Shown in pieces: positions 36,514 to 48,800 of a stretch of 64,000 nucleotides of DNA. The position numbers and the translations under genes were made by a program. Location of the stretch: positions 88,423,194 to 88,487,193 of the forward strand of contig NC_031770.1 of assembly GCF_001522545.3 (NCBI RefSeq), in the 5' to 3' direction. Under the pieces are notes generated by a model. The model did no database searches. It was not told where the DNA came from and worked only from the letters and a program-made list of their open reading frames with translations. The DNA is from Parus major. Its lineage: Eukaryota > Chordata > Aves > Passeriformes > Paridae. Each line of letters starts with the position of its first letter. The first letter of the stretch is position 1.

Positions 36514-38611
36514 TCAAATATATTTCAACATTATTGCTTCTCTCCTTGCTCCTGTAAGTGAAATTCTGATTTTTTTATAACCATTTAATTCCTTCTTGTA
36601 TCAACATGGCATGCTGCCACTTATTCTTGATTTAGAAAATTTAGATATCTGGTAGTTTGGGTTTTTTTACTATCTGTATACCCTACTAACAGGGGACGTG
36701 AACTTGACATGCATTAAACACCCTGATTTATTCAACAGTATACTTTTTCAGAAAGATTTTTATCCTGCTCTTCGCATATCTCAATATTCTTCCCACCTTA
36801 GAAAACAAGTGCTCTTCTGAGCACTTAATGATAAACAGTTACCAAATTTTTTTCCCATGGTAACCTTCAAATTCAATCTAATGCAGTATATAAATAAATA
36901 GTTGAAATTGTTAGTTTTAGTATTGCTTACCTTTTCAGTAGTAAATCTCCAGTTACTAAATGCCATTACATCTAATGTCACTACAGCTTCTCTAGCAGCC
37001 ATCAGTCTTCTCCCATTCTGAGGACTACAAATAACGTGACCTCTGTTACTTATATCAGAATTTTACACTTTGGAACACTACACATTTATTTATAACCAAT
37101 CAATTTTTATTTTAATGCAAATTTTGAGGAGTGGTATTATGCTGATCTGATGTCCTTTTCTTTTACTTCTGAAGTTTCTAGTCTGTGATTACCTAGTCTT
37201 CAATTTTGTGTTCTCAGAGTTTGTCAGGGTAATTTTGAAAAAAACAGTTGTATTTTGTACCTTTCTGGTTATATTGCAAGACATTTGGCCCTTTTGTTAA
37301 TGGTATAATTGTGTAACAGCTATTAATCTCCTTTCATCCAATGGGATAACATTATTTCTATACTTTAGTAAGAGCAAGGAATGGTCTTTTTGCGGCTCGC
37401 TCACTTTTTATCCTTTGTTAAAACATTAAAATATCTCTTTCCATTTGTTGTCACTTTTGTCCAAAATACCCACCTATCTCCCTGGCCCATGCCTGGGAGG
37501 AGATGTTCCACCCTACCATGAAACTCCTCCCATACTTTTTGTGGTGAGCTGCCAGCCCCGCTGGTTTTCCTCTGACAACAGACCAGCAGAATAGAAAAGC
37601 ACAAAGTCCAGCGGGATCTGCAGCTGCAGCAGCCTCAGGGAGAGCAGCTGCTCACATCTGGCTCCCTCTCCCTGCCCAAGGGCTTCAGCACCTCCCGAAG
37701 GGCAGAACAGCTGCAGCTGTGCTACATCAGCTGCGACAGCTTTAAGGTTAGAGTGCCCTTGTAAGGTGGGCCAACTCCTTCCCCAGGTCAAATGACAAGC
37801 TTTACAGAAGCTGGCTTCAGAACAGTTATTAAAGAAAAAGAAAAAAACACAAGAAATGAGTGAGAGAAAAACCCCAACCTTGTATTTTAGAGTGTACCAC
37901 AAAGGCTGATGTAAGTAAAGGCCCATTAGACAACAAGGACAATAAAACAGCACTAAGACATAGTAATGTTTCATTTTATTTGATAGAAAGTTGCTTCAAA
38001 AATATGATCAACTATATACATTATTATATATGCTGTACATACAATTACATATACAAAATTTACATAATAGCAGACATCCTTCTGTTACATTTTATAGATG
38101 GTAGTTAATAGCATGAGATAGAACTAACATATTTCATACCTGTTTTCATCCTGATCCTATCTACAAGGAATTGTTAGGTGAGAGATGAAAAAGAAAGCAA
38201 ATCAATTTGTACCCAAGCCCACACAAAAGTCTTCTCCTCAGTGCATTCTATTAGTGCTTTGCTCTAGAACAGTTAGATTTGTGCACTTCCCTTCAGCGGT
38301 ATTTGGTTGATAATGTTATTTTAATTTTTTTTTTTCAATGTTCACACTAATATTATTTCTAATTTATTTCTGTAACTCAAATGTCCTGAAATCCTCCTTA
38401 AATCAAGCCAGATTTCTTCAACTTAATGTATTTTTGTTTTTCCAATCTGATTCGTTAGTTGCTTGTTTTGCTTGTTTGAAATAGATTCAGCTAACAGTAC
38501 TCTCAGTTCTGGGAGAAGTACACTCAAACAGGAAAGTTATAGTCTCAAGCGTTCTCTCCTTCCCATGTCAACACACAAGACCTGAAATCAGTCAGCAAGG
38601 AAAAAAAATCC

Positions 38612-38820
38612 TAGAACCGTAGAATATGCTGAGTTGGAAGGGACCCATTGGGATCATCAAGTCAAACTGTGTAGGACACCCCAAGAGTCACACTCTGTAC
38701 CCGAGAGCATTGTCCAAACACTTCTTGAACTCTGCCAGGCTTGGTGCTGTAACCACTGCCCTGGGGAACGTGCACCTTCCACTCCTCCTCAGGCTGTTAC
38801 AGGGTCTGTGTGACTGCCAG
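38612..38820 (-). mobile_element. CR1 3' fragment
   Basis: The plus strand reads an antisense CR1 3' end (ctgagttggaagggacccat, then acaccccaagagtcacactc). Weaker similarity may resume near 39,010-39,060. Confidence 0.85.
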
Positions 38821-39797
38821 CTGCTTCCTGGAAGAAGTGGTTTCAGATCTCAAGGGGAACTGCCCAGATACTGGGATTTTTCTGGTCCTAGTCCCATGAG
38901 GAATATTCTGCCTGTCCACCCTTTCTCTAAGCAAGGAGTTGCATACCAAAATCAAAACACAGGGAGTAGAAACTGGCAACTCTGCCCCTTACTAGTTGCT
39001 TCTGCTTAAGTGTCCTCTATTTCCAAACTGAAGGGACCAGGCACCCTCATTCTATGGACCTGATGGTCAGGGAAGAAGAGAAAGAGCAAGAGCTGCCAAA
39101 CCAGCAGAGTACCAGCAGCAGAATCCCTGTAAGAAAATGGCTTCTATAACTAAATAGGCTCTCCTGGAGGACTCTTCCCTGAGCTACAAAGGAACATGGC
39201 TTCTTCCATTGCCTTTCCTACTTCGAGAGGTTAAAAAATAGCTGCTTCTTTCCGTGGATATCTTCAAAGTTTCAGTTTCATTGCCCTAAGTTTTTTTGTT
39301 TTCCAAGTTAGTAGCAGCCTTAAACATATATTTTATTTCTTCTCTGCTCATGTGGCCCTGTGCTTTCTACTCCTGTGCTGGTCACAGTCTTCATTTTACT
39401 AGGAGATCTTTATATTTTCTCTCCATATCACTATATTTTTTTTGCATTAGTATACAGTAGCTTTCTTTGATCAATTAAGCAGTTTTCCCTCAGTTGTCAA
39501 GGTGAAAGCAAGGGGAATTATGGTTCCTTATATATATTCTTTTGGTAGTACATTAAATAATGTTTTTTTCTAACTAAGGGGAACTCTACTTTTGTCCTTC
39601 AGTACAAGTTTTAATTATCACATAACATGCATATATCTTATAACATCTTAAATCCAAATATATTAATACGCCTTCATTTTTTTTGCTAGACTATGGGATT
39701 TTCATTTGTTTGACAAAAAAAAGAGTTCTCAGGCATCTGTCTCTGTCCACTGTTGGACACTACCATATATCTAGTACAATTTAGATATTATTTCTTT

Positions 39798-39803
39798 TTT
39801 ATT
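39798..39803 (-). terminator. Candidate polyadenylation signal AATAAA
   Basis: The minus strand reads AATAAA about 50 bases after the stop of the 39,856-40,198 ORF. It suits a short 3' UTR for that exon, but the word is common in AT-rich DNA. Confidence 0.3.
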
Positions 39804-39855
39804 TTGTACTGCTTCTTAATCTCCATTGAGCATGTGAGCTGGAATGAAACTTCAG

Positions 39856-40198
39856 TTATTCCTTGTCTGAATTCCTGAGATCCTGTCCACAACCTTGGTT
39901 GGGAGAGGGCGCTGGTGAGCTGCTGGCGAGTTGAGACTCCGCCTTAGAAGAAGTGGGTTTGGGACACTCTTGCTGACCTTCTGGGGTGGGAGGTGGAGGA
40001 GTCAGGCAGCTGTCACTTTGCTGAAGTTGTGCATTAGCAGCTGGTGAATCATCATCCTGCTGGTCTTGCGTACAAGGAGGAGCAGCCAAAGAGATGATGC
40101 CCTGAGGAGCAGCTGTTGAACCACTGGTGAGACAATTTGTAACTAAGTTTGAGATATTAACATTAAATGTGCAATTAGTGCTGTTCTTAGTTTCCATG
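39856..40198 (-). CDS. Candidate C-terminal exon of BEND6 (unrecognised 113-codon ORF)
   Basis: The open frame runs from ATG at 40,197 to TAA at 39,856, preceded by CTCTGCAG|C. Spliced from the BEND6 exon 7 donor (phase 2), TG+C makes a cysteine and the frame continues into METKNSTNCTFNVNISNLVT and on to the stop. The product is rich in P, Q, S and D, with PPPPTP and several cysteines. No domain is recognised. An AATAAA on the minus strand about 50 bases after the stop could end the transcript. It could instead be an independent small gene, a retrocopy, or a chance ORF; the pyrimidine tract is weak. Confidence 0.45.
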
Positions 40199-42809
40199 CT
40201 GCAGAGTTTATTAGCTAGTTAAATAGTTTTCTTCACTGTCACATTGCCCTTTTCTTTGTTTCACCTCAGCTTCATGGATCTGAGATGGAAGCTTGTCTGT
40301 GTCATTAGATTTGACTCCAAATCTTTTCTCTTGAATCATAGTTCTACTCTGGGGAAAGGTGGAGGAGGTGGGTAATGAAGAAATAGCAGCAAGGGAGGAA
40401 ATAAAAGTGATGCTGCAGCATCACCAGTTTTTAAAGTTATTAATTTGTGTGGATAAGGTTACTAAAGGTATTGCACAACAGAATTTTCTCTACCCCTCTT
40501 CTGTACTTCATTGCTGGAAGGCGGACTGAAGGAGTAACAGTGAGATTATGAGCACTTTTAGATGGTCTTGCTTTTCTTACAGAGAGTGCATGTCATCTGA
40601 GTTAAAGGAATCACCAAGTTATCTTGATTACTTACATGGTGAGTAACTGGCTTGACAGTGAGGGAATGCTTAACAGATGTAAAAAAAAGTCCATTATAAA
40701 TGCATCAGTTCGAAAGACACTATTCAGGCAATATCTGAATTGATTACAAAGGATGTTGGACTGGATTTTACATAAGCACTGATCAATAACAGCCGTAAGG
40801 GCATTTTTAAAATATTAAAAGGACATTTTTGAAATATTGAGTTTAATTTGCAAGGTCTATAGGCAGTATTAAATAACAACCCAGAATTGTTTTAGGATAG
40901 TCAAGGTCTTCCTATCAAGGCTTCAGTAATACCATGTACATTAGAAGACTCAGGAATTAGCAAAATTTATGGACCCTTCTGATGAAGATAAAGATTTAAA
41001 ATATTTAAGATTTTAATACTTTCAAAGAAGACAAAGTCTGTGGTTTTGTGCTGTTATGTTTTGTGCCTGTGTTAAGGACAAGGAAGAATACTGCAGTGAA
41101 TCATTGCATACTGTATGTTACAAATACACAGGACCTTTGATTTATTAAGTCTTCTCACCTCTAGGAGAAAAGCATTAACATAGTAAACTTTATTTTTGCC
41201 AGGCTGATGCATTTATTTATTGTTTATAGATGGAAAAACCTGTGTATGTGGATTTTCCTAACAGATATTCTGTAAGTATTTCTCAAGTAATAATTCATAA
41301 ACCACAAGTGGTCCATGGAGTACCACCAGGTGGCTTAAAAAGGAATTTTAGAATCCAAGCACTACTACTTTTCAAAAATTTGTCATAGCATAGTCAAAGA
41401 TCTTGGGTTGCATCTTAGCTGTTGTTGTTTGAAGTTTTTTGTTTTGTTGTATTAATTTTTGGTTTTGTTTTCTATGAAGTGTCTTACAGTTGCAAATTTG
41501 GATTTTAAAAACATGCAGGAGATAAGTGAACCAGAAGAAGAAAAATGTTACTTCAGTACAGAAAGTCTAAGTAAGGACAAATATCTTTTCTCTGTAATCC
41601 CATTTAATCTCTTGTTCTGTTTCTTGCTCATTTCTTATTGGGTTCTTGAGCAGAGGCTGAGACAGCTGGGCCTATTTAGCCTCAAGAAGGCTGATCTTAT
41701 CTATGTGCACTAATGTCTGATGGGACAGTGTAAAGTAGATGGAGGCTCTTCTTATGGGGCCTAGTTGCAGAACCAGAGGCATTGGGCAGAAATGGAAGCA
41801 CAGGAGCTCCTTTCTGACCAGCAGGAAACACAGTGAGGGTGGTGGAGCAGTGGCACAGGGTGCCCAGAGAGGTGGTGGAGTCTCTGCCTTTGCACATACC
41901 CAAACTGTACATGGCTCTGAGCAACCTGGTCTGGGTGACCCTGCTTGGAGCAGCAGGGGCTGGACCAGCCAACCTAGAGAGGTCCCTTCCAGCTCCACCA
42001 TTCTGTGATATGTACATTTGGTATATGTGGCAACAGTACTGTGCAAATAGCTGACTTCACCAACTGTAGCCAAGAGTTTGGCAATTTTATATTGGTTTCA
42101 TTTGCAAGGCAAAAATACCCATAATGGGTAACGTGTTGTTTAAGAATTCCTATGACACAATAATTTAGACTCTTCTGACAGTAAAGGATTGCCGGCTTAG
42201 CTCTCCTACAGTACATTTACAAATATGTACCAAAGATGTGTGATATTCTTTGTATTCACTTGTGGGTTAATTGAGGTACAACAGGTGACATGAAAATGGA
42301 ATTGGCTTGTCTCTGGTGAGCCAGAGAATAAGAAAGGTAAATAATGCCAAATCTAAAATAGACATATTGAACAAAGCAACTCCTTATGTTTACTTCTGTT
42401 TTCCCTTCCTTTAATTTAATAGTCTTGTGCTGCTTTGTCTGGAACCAATAACTATTTTTGAGCAGTAATGTTAAGCTGGTCTGCTTCTGTATTACTTTTT
42501 GTGCAAGGCTATGGAAATATTTACTGGCTTAGTACTGTGTATACCAAGTAGGTAAATATGTATTGTTATCTGAATTTTAAGACTGCTTTTAGATTTTATT
42601 ACTATGAAGTCATATACAGAATTACAGAGTGCAGGCATTTTTTTATTTGACTTACCAAAAGCTATGTTTCTGAAAAGCACCTGAGTTAAGATCTTTGCTT
42701 AAAATTGGCTTCTTGGTGCAATTGTTCAGTTTTTGTCCCATCATTCGCCTAATTAAAGCATCATCTGTGTTTGGAAACAACTGTTTTGTGATTCCTGCAA
42801 AATAAAGAG

Positions 42810-42853
<44 letters not shown>

Positions 42854-45800
42854 GAGAGAGAGAGCCTCCAAATCAAGGGAACAAGAGATGTGTGATAAAA
42901 AATGTATTTTTTGCATCTTTACAGTTCCAGCTACTTCAGCTTCCACTCTAGTTTACTTCACTATCTTTACAAACTCCTTCGTAGATTTTACACATGCCAG
43001 CTCCTGTTTTTCTCTGTGCCTTCCACATTGCTGTGCCTGTTCTTGGCAGATTCCAGAGGAACTCCAGGGCCACAAGGGCTTCTGTAGTAAGTGATTTGTA
43101 CTTGCTAATCCTCTGTCCTTAGGTCCTGTTCTTGATCAGAGTCTTTTTCCTATCCTCATCAGTCCTTATGATTCTGAATCTTACTTTTTTTTTTTCCTCA
43201 TTCATTTTCATTTGCAGGTGATATCACTTTTTCTAAAAATCTCCCTTCTGTTTTGCCTGGTTACATTTTTTAATGCTCAAAAATAGGACTCAACATGAGG
43301 ATTGTGATTCCTGCTCCCTTCTTTTCCATCATCTTCTCTCCCCTTGATTTCTCTGCCCTTTCGTTTCATTTTAAAGTCCTACAATTTCCATCTTCTTTAA
43401 ATAATCTGATCTACTAACTCATTTTCTGCAGTCCTAGAACTCTCAAGCTTCCTTCTATTTTTTCTTTTTCTCTTGTATAATGTTGACAGTTTTCTGTTTA
43501 AATTCTTGAGTATTCTCTTCTACCTTAACAAAGTTCTTTGATTTCTTTACAGACTTTGTCACTGCATTATCCACAACACGCTGTATTCCATGTCCTGATT
43601 ACCTTCTCTGCCTCCCTTTTCAGTTTTGCTTAGGCCCTAGTAGGATTTAGAATCATAAAACCATTTAAGATGAAAAAGACCTTTATGATTGAGTTCAACC
43701 ATTTTTCTCATCCCATTAAATATTTTTCATTTTTCTCAAATGCCATTCTGAAACTGTCTCATCTTACTGCCTCTAAATATATTTTTACCATCCTACACAC
43801 TCTTTCCTTTTATCTCTCTTGACTTTGAGCCTTTTTTTCTAACAAGGTTCTTAAGGGAAAAAGGTTTTTGTAATTGATAACTTTTGAAACTGATGGCTAA
43901 CTTCAACAAAACTGTACAAAGGTCCAGGAACTGGAGCTAAGCTGAGAAGGGAACCAAGAGAACTGCAGAAATCCAAGGGAATGGCAATGAGGGAGGAATT
44001 ATGGTACAGTAATTAGGGCTATACAGTTCTAGTATTTAGCTATAGGTGTGAATCCAATTAAAATTTGGCTTCATATGCTTACAAAATACTGTTTTCTTTA
44101 AAGCTGTTACTTCCATCTGGAATTATTTTCTATCCTATGCACCAAATATTTTCTGCTGTAAACCTCAGCATAAATCAAATTTTGTTTGCTTCTCTGATCA
44201 CTATTTCTGTCCTCTATACAGTCTCTAGCCCCTAGCGCTATTTAAAATGTCAGCATTCATAACATTCACTAAACTTCAGAACACAGCAGACATAATTTAA
44301 AATTTGATCCAAGTGTGTCCTCTTTTTGCCTCCCCTTATCTGTTATCATCAGGCTCCAAGTTTGACTGTTGCAGGTTAACCTTGCAAGGGCTAAAAAAAT
44401 TTACAATATCACTGTGCCTGAGCAGTCACCTGAATAAACCCCACAGAATTCACACAATAGAAATACTACGACTTAGCATTTCACTGGCAGTATTTTTAAC
44501 AGATGGTTTAAAAAAGCATGTAGCTGAAGAAGGAAATAGGAAGCAGCTCATCACGAGTACTTAACCAGCTGTTAAGCATGACAGCCCCTCCCTCCGAGAA
44601 AGCCCCCTGTCACGTCAGAGCCACACTGAGTAATGTTATCAAGTCATCACCTATGATTTCCTGAACTTCATTCTGATTCATAGCTGGTTTTGCCGCTTTA
44701 TCCTTTGAAGAGGAGGACTTTGCACCGGTCAGGCTGTGTGTAGCCATGTATTCATGTGTATAAAGTGCTTGCATCAAGTCATTTATAAATTTTTGAGGTT
44801 TGCTCTTGTTACAAAGTGCAATCTGCCACTTTTCGATCTTGAACTGGAAAACAAAATTGGTCATAGGCATACCTATTGCAGCTTTCTAGAAATATTATAT
44901 AGTATTACCATTGAAACATATTTTTCATTTTCTATTTTTAAACCACAATTTCAAAAGCAATCTCTGCAAACAGTGTGCTTGAGATAACACCACACTTGCA
45001 TACCGCTCAGCGTTTGGGACTATACACACAGCTTGATTGTTTTCCAGAAGGAAGTGTGGGGCAGACTAAGGACCCCATGCATCCTAGCAAACCCTTCACC
45101 AGGCCATCCTTATTACTCACTAGCGGAGGCAGGACATGTTCAGATGTAGCAAAATCCTTCTGCTTGCGCTCCATGCAGGCTGGCTGTGGGCCAGTTCTGG
45201 CATGGTTTCTGTACTGCCTTGGTACCATGGAACTGTGCCCAAGCAAATATTCCTGCCTGTGAGCAGACATGCCCTAAGAACTGTGACATCTGGTCCTGGG
45301 CTTTCAGAGTGGCTTCTACATGCAGCAGTGGTACAGCCTAGGAATCTGGACTCTCCTAAAAGGCAATTTTCAGCTACCTCTACGAAGTAAGGCAGGTTGC
45401 TCAGAAAATTAGGTCCTTTTATTTCTTTGAAGATGTTAGGTCAAATTTTGTGGTTTGCAATATGCAGTCAAAACATACCACGAAAATTCTTAACAGACTT
45501 CTTTGGATTTTAGCACTCTGTGACTACACTCAAGAATGATTTGCATGGATTAACATGACCCAATGCATAATGTTTATGTAAATTATGAATGCAGATGCTG
45601 GAATCATTCTTTTGGTTGTGCCTTCATTTTTTTCATGTACAGCCTCTGTGCCTTAGATTTCTCAACCATGCTTTGTTATAATTGCAGAGACTAAGGGAAC
45701 CTCTTTATTCAGTATCGCTGTATATATGTATTTCTACTTAACTGCCAGCCAGTGTCTGGAACAGGAGAAGAAACATAGCAGCTTCCAATTACAAATTAAC

Positions 45801-48800
45801 AGTTTGAACAGAATGCTGGTATTCTTCTTAGATTATCTTTGAAATACTATCATTCCCCTTTGGCATCCAAACAATTAGGCTGGAAGTTATCCCTGGATCT
45901 CGGTGTTTTCTTCATGCATCCACATTCTGCCCTTAGCCACAGATATGCCAGGTCACTGAAATTAAAGTGAATTTGAGAGTGTACAGGACACTGAATAAAA
46001 GCTAATGCTTATAATGGGAAGAACATTCTGTACAAAAGGAGGTCATTAGTCATGTTATCAATGCAGTGATGACGAATTATTTTACTGATGGCTATTTTTT
46101 ATATTACGCTATAGCAATAAACTTTATACTGTATAAAGTTTTATGCCTGAAATTTTTAACTGACCTGTTTTTCAGTCTGTTGCTCCTCATCTTCCACATT
46201 CAAAGTTATTGGTGAGCTGGAGTTACTATGCATAGCTGCATAGGAATCTGCTAATGGATTGTGAGATGCCTTCCAAACAGCATGTGGATGCAGACTGGAC
46301 GTAGATGATGTCACTCCTCCTTTGAGCAGCGCTTCAGCCATCCCTACCAGCTCCTCAAAATGAGTGACTGCCTGTGGCAACACTGAAATCAGATGAAAAG
46401 TGAGGGGTAAAATAGGAATTGAAGCTTTCAGATGCCAATTACATAAGCAGAGATATTTTTGCAATTAGATTCCTGTCATAATGCAAAAGACTCAATCAGC
46501 AAAGACATTTCAATTTCAAAAATTACTTTTTTTCCTCCTCTCTCAAATGCTTTCCTGCCATTCTGCTGTCCCCACCCATGGGGCCTTAGAATTGAGGCCA
46601 TAGAAACTGGCCTCAGTTTCTAGAATATATGAGTTCATCAATATGTCAATATCAATTCAGTGCAAGGCTAAGAGAAATGATTAGTTTATGTCCATCATGG
46701 CACAAAACAGATTATTTATCTTTTCTTTTTACAATCGCAAAGTCTCTACAAGTCCCTAAAACTACTGAATATGGGCTAAGTGAGGTCTCATTTTTTTTTC
46801 CCCTCAAAGAAGTTACACAGACTGTAGAGGCTTTTCCTTTTTTTAATCTATAGAGAATATGTTTTAAATAACTTTTCCTCAAAGTAATATTGTCAAATGT
46901 AAACTTTTATTGCATCCATTAAGAAGAGTCAATGCAGAGCAAAAGGGGTGTAGATGACCTGTCAGCAAGATACAGGATCACTATTACAGAATTAAATAAC
47001 AGATTAAATTACAGAAAATACTGTAAAAGACTAAGATAATTGTTCAGGATGCATGGTAAATTGACTTATATGTGTGAAAAAAGTTGTCAGACACTAAGAA
47101 ATTGTTTACAAATAATATTTTAAAAGGTGGAGATGAATGATTCAAACCAAGATGAATAATGTAAGAAATGCAGTCAAGTGGGAAATGAAAATGATAAACA
47201 GTTGCAAAATCATCTGACAATAAAAAAACAGATACCAGACTGTCTAGGGATGGTATGGTGTAGCTGTAAATCCTCTTTAAACCTTGTTCATTCTCTACCA
47301 GTCTGAAATTTTGAATTCAGTTTTGGCTGCCTCAGAATAAGGGACAGGGACAAGTGAGTGGTGCTTCAGAGATGATCACTAGAAGATGAAGGATTCATTT
47401 ACAGAGGATAAAATATTTCATCTCTGGCAAAGAATTAAATTAGGTGCATCTGAAACTAATTCAGATTATCAGTAATGAGAAATCACCAAAATAATTAGAA
47501 ATAAAGTAATTTCAGAAGAAATTAAATATCATTTGATCAAGAAAGACTGCTAATAAATAAGGTCAGTTGGACTGGTCAGTGGAGTATTTGAGCTTAGCCA
47601 ATGGTTACACAGCATGCAGAGAGGTTCTCTTGGGAACTGCTGGCAGGATTTACACAGATTTTTTCATTTCTAACTCTATGATTGCATGGCCTCTGTGTAA
47701 GACAGTAAGTGCTGCTGGAATTAAATGCTGCCATGTATCACAGACTTGGATGCTAATGGTAGGCCTTGATCATGTCAGGTGCTTGAGCATCCATAATTCC
47801 CATCCAAATGGCCTCTTATAAATCAAGCTTTTCCTGACCTTCAGGCTTTCCTCTTCATCAAAATACTCCTGACTTTACCTTGAAGCATCACCAGGGACTG
47901 CCTTAGGCGGCAGTTTTCTCTCATGGTATCTGTCAGCTTCCTCTTGAGACTTTTAATTTTGGCACATAGTTCTACCTTGGAGAGTTGAAATAAAGGCTCT
48001 TCATCATCACTGCTACTTTCACTATATAGAAAGTTGCTTCCTGAGTATGGTTCTCTCTGAAAAATACCCCAAATAACTGTGATATCTAGAACAACAACAA
48101 CATAAAATCAAAGCATCAAAACTAACATTAAAATATCTGGTTAAATCAAAAATTTCTTATGTATAAACAGACTCAGTGCATTTTAATAAAAGCTGTTACC
48201 AAACATAGGTATTAGTATTCTTAGTGAAATTAAAAAGGAAAAGTCAGTTTAAATATGTAACTGTTAGGTACCTTTGTTCTCTATTCACCAATTTTCAAAA
48301 TTCTTTCATCTTTCAAAACTGTTAATTTCACTATGGCAAAAATCCTATGGCTCCCTCAAAAATACCTTTCAGACTGCTTTTCGTTGATAGATTAACATTG
48401 CTGAAAATGGATGTTTACCTGTTTGTTAATTAAAGATGTTTCAAGTTGACTCAGGATGTTGGCAGGAGTAGATGCCTGCAATGATTTCTTTCTTTTTATA
48501 TGTTTCATCATCTTCCCCTGTAAAAAGTACGTAACAGTGCCTTTGCATTCCTATAGAGCCTTTTATTACAGTACTTCATAATATACCATACATTTTTATT
48601 CACTGTGCATTTCACATTCTTGATTAGTTTTTAAAACTGTATTTGTAACTTTGTTCACTTTTATGTTTTCTTTCCCTGTATTTTGTCACTGCCGATCTCA
48701 GCACAAGGCACACCTCAGAAAATCTGGTCCCTCCCCCTTTTTATGCACTAGTCAGATTTCTGTCTTACAGGAGAAAATGCAATGGAGCTACAAAGCATCA

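Larger units (their letters stand above)
33400..39797. other. Intergenic region between ZNF451 and BEND6
   Basis: Apart from CR1 fragments at 33.4-34.6, 36.3-36.5 and 38.6-38.8 kb, no gene is recognisable. A moderately GC-rich patch at 37,480-37,760 has an open frame but no splice signals or domain. 35.0-36.2 and 39.1-39.8 kb are plain AT-rich sequence. Human KIAA1586 occupies the equivalent place; no hAT-transposase-like frame is seen here. Confidence 0.6.

Noticed and set aside
37513..37974. 153-codon minus-strand ORF in the intergenic region
   Set aside because: No domain, no good splice context, biased composition from a phenylalanine run and a GC-rich patch; likely chance.
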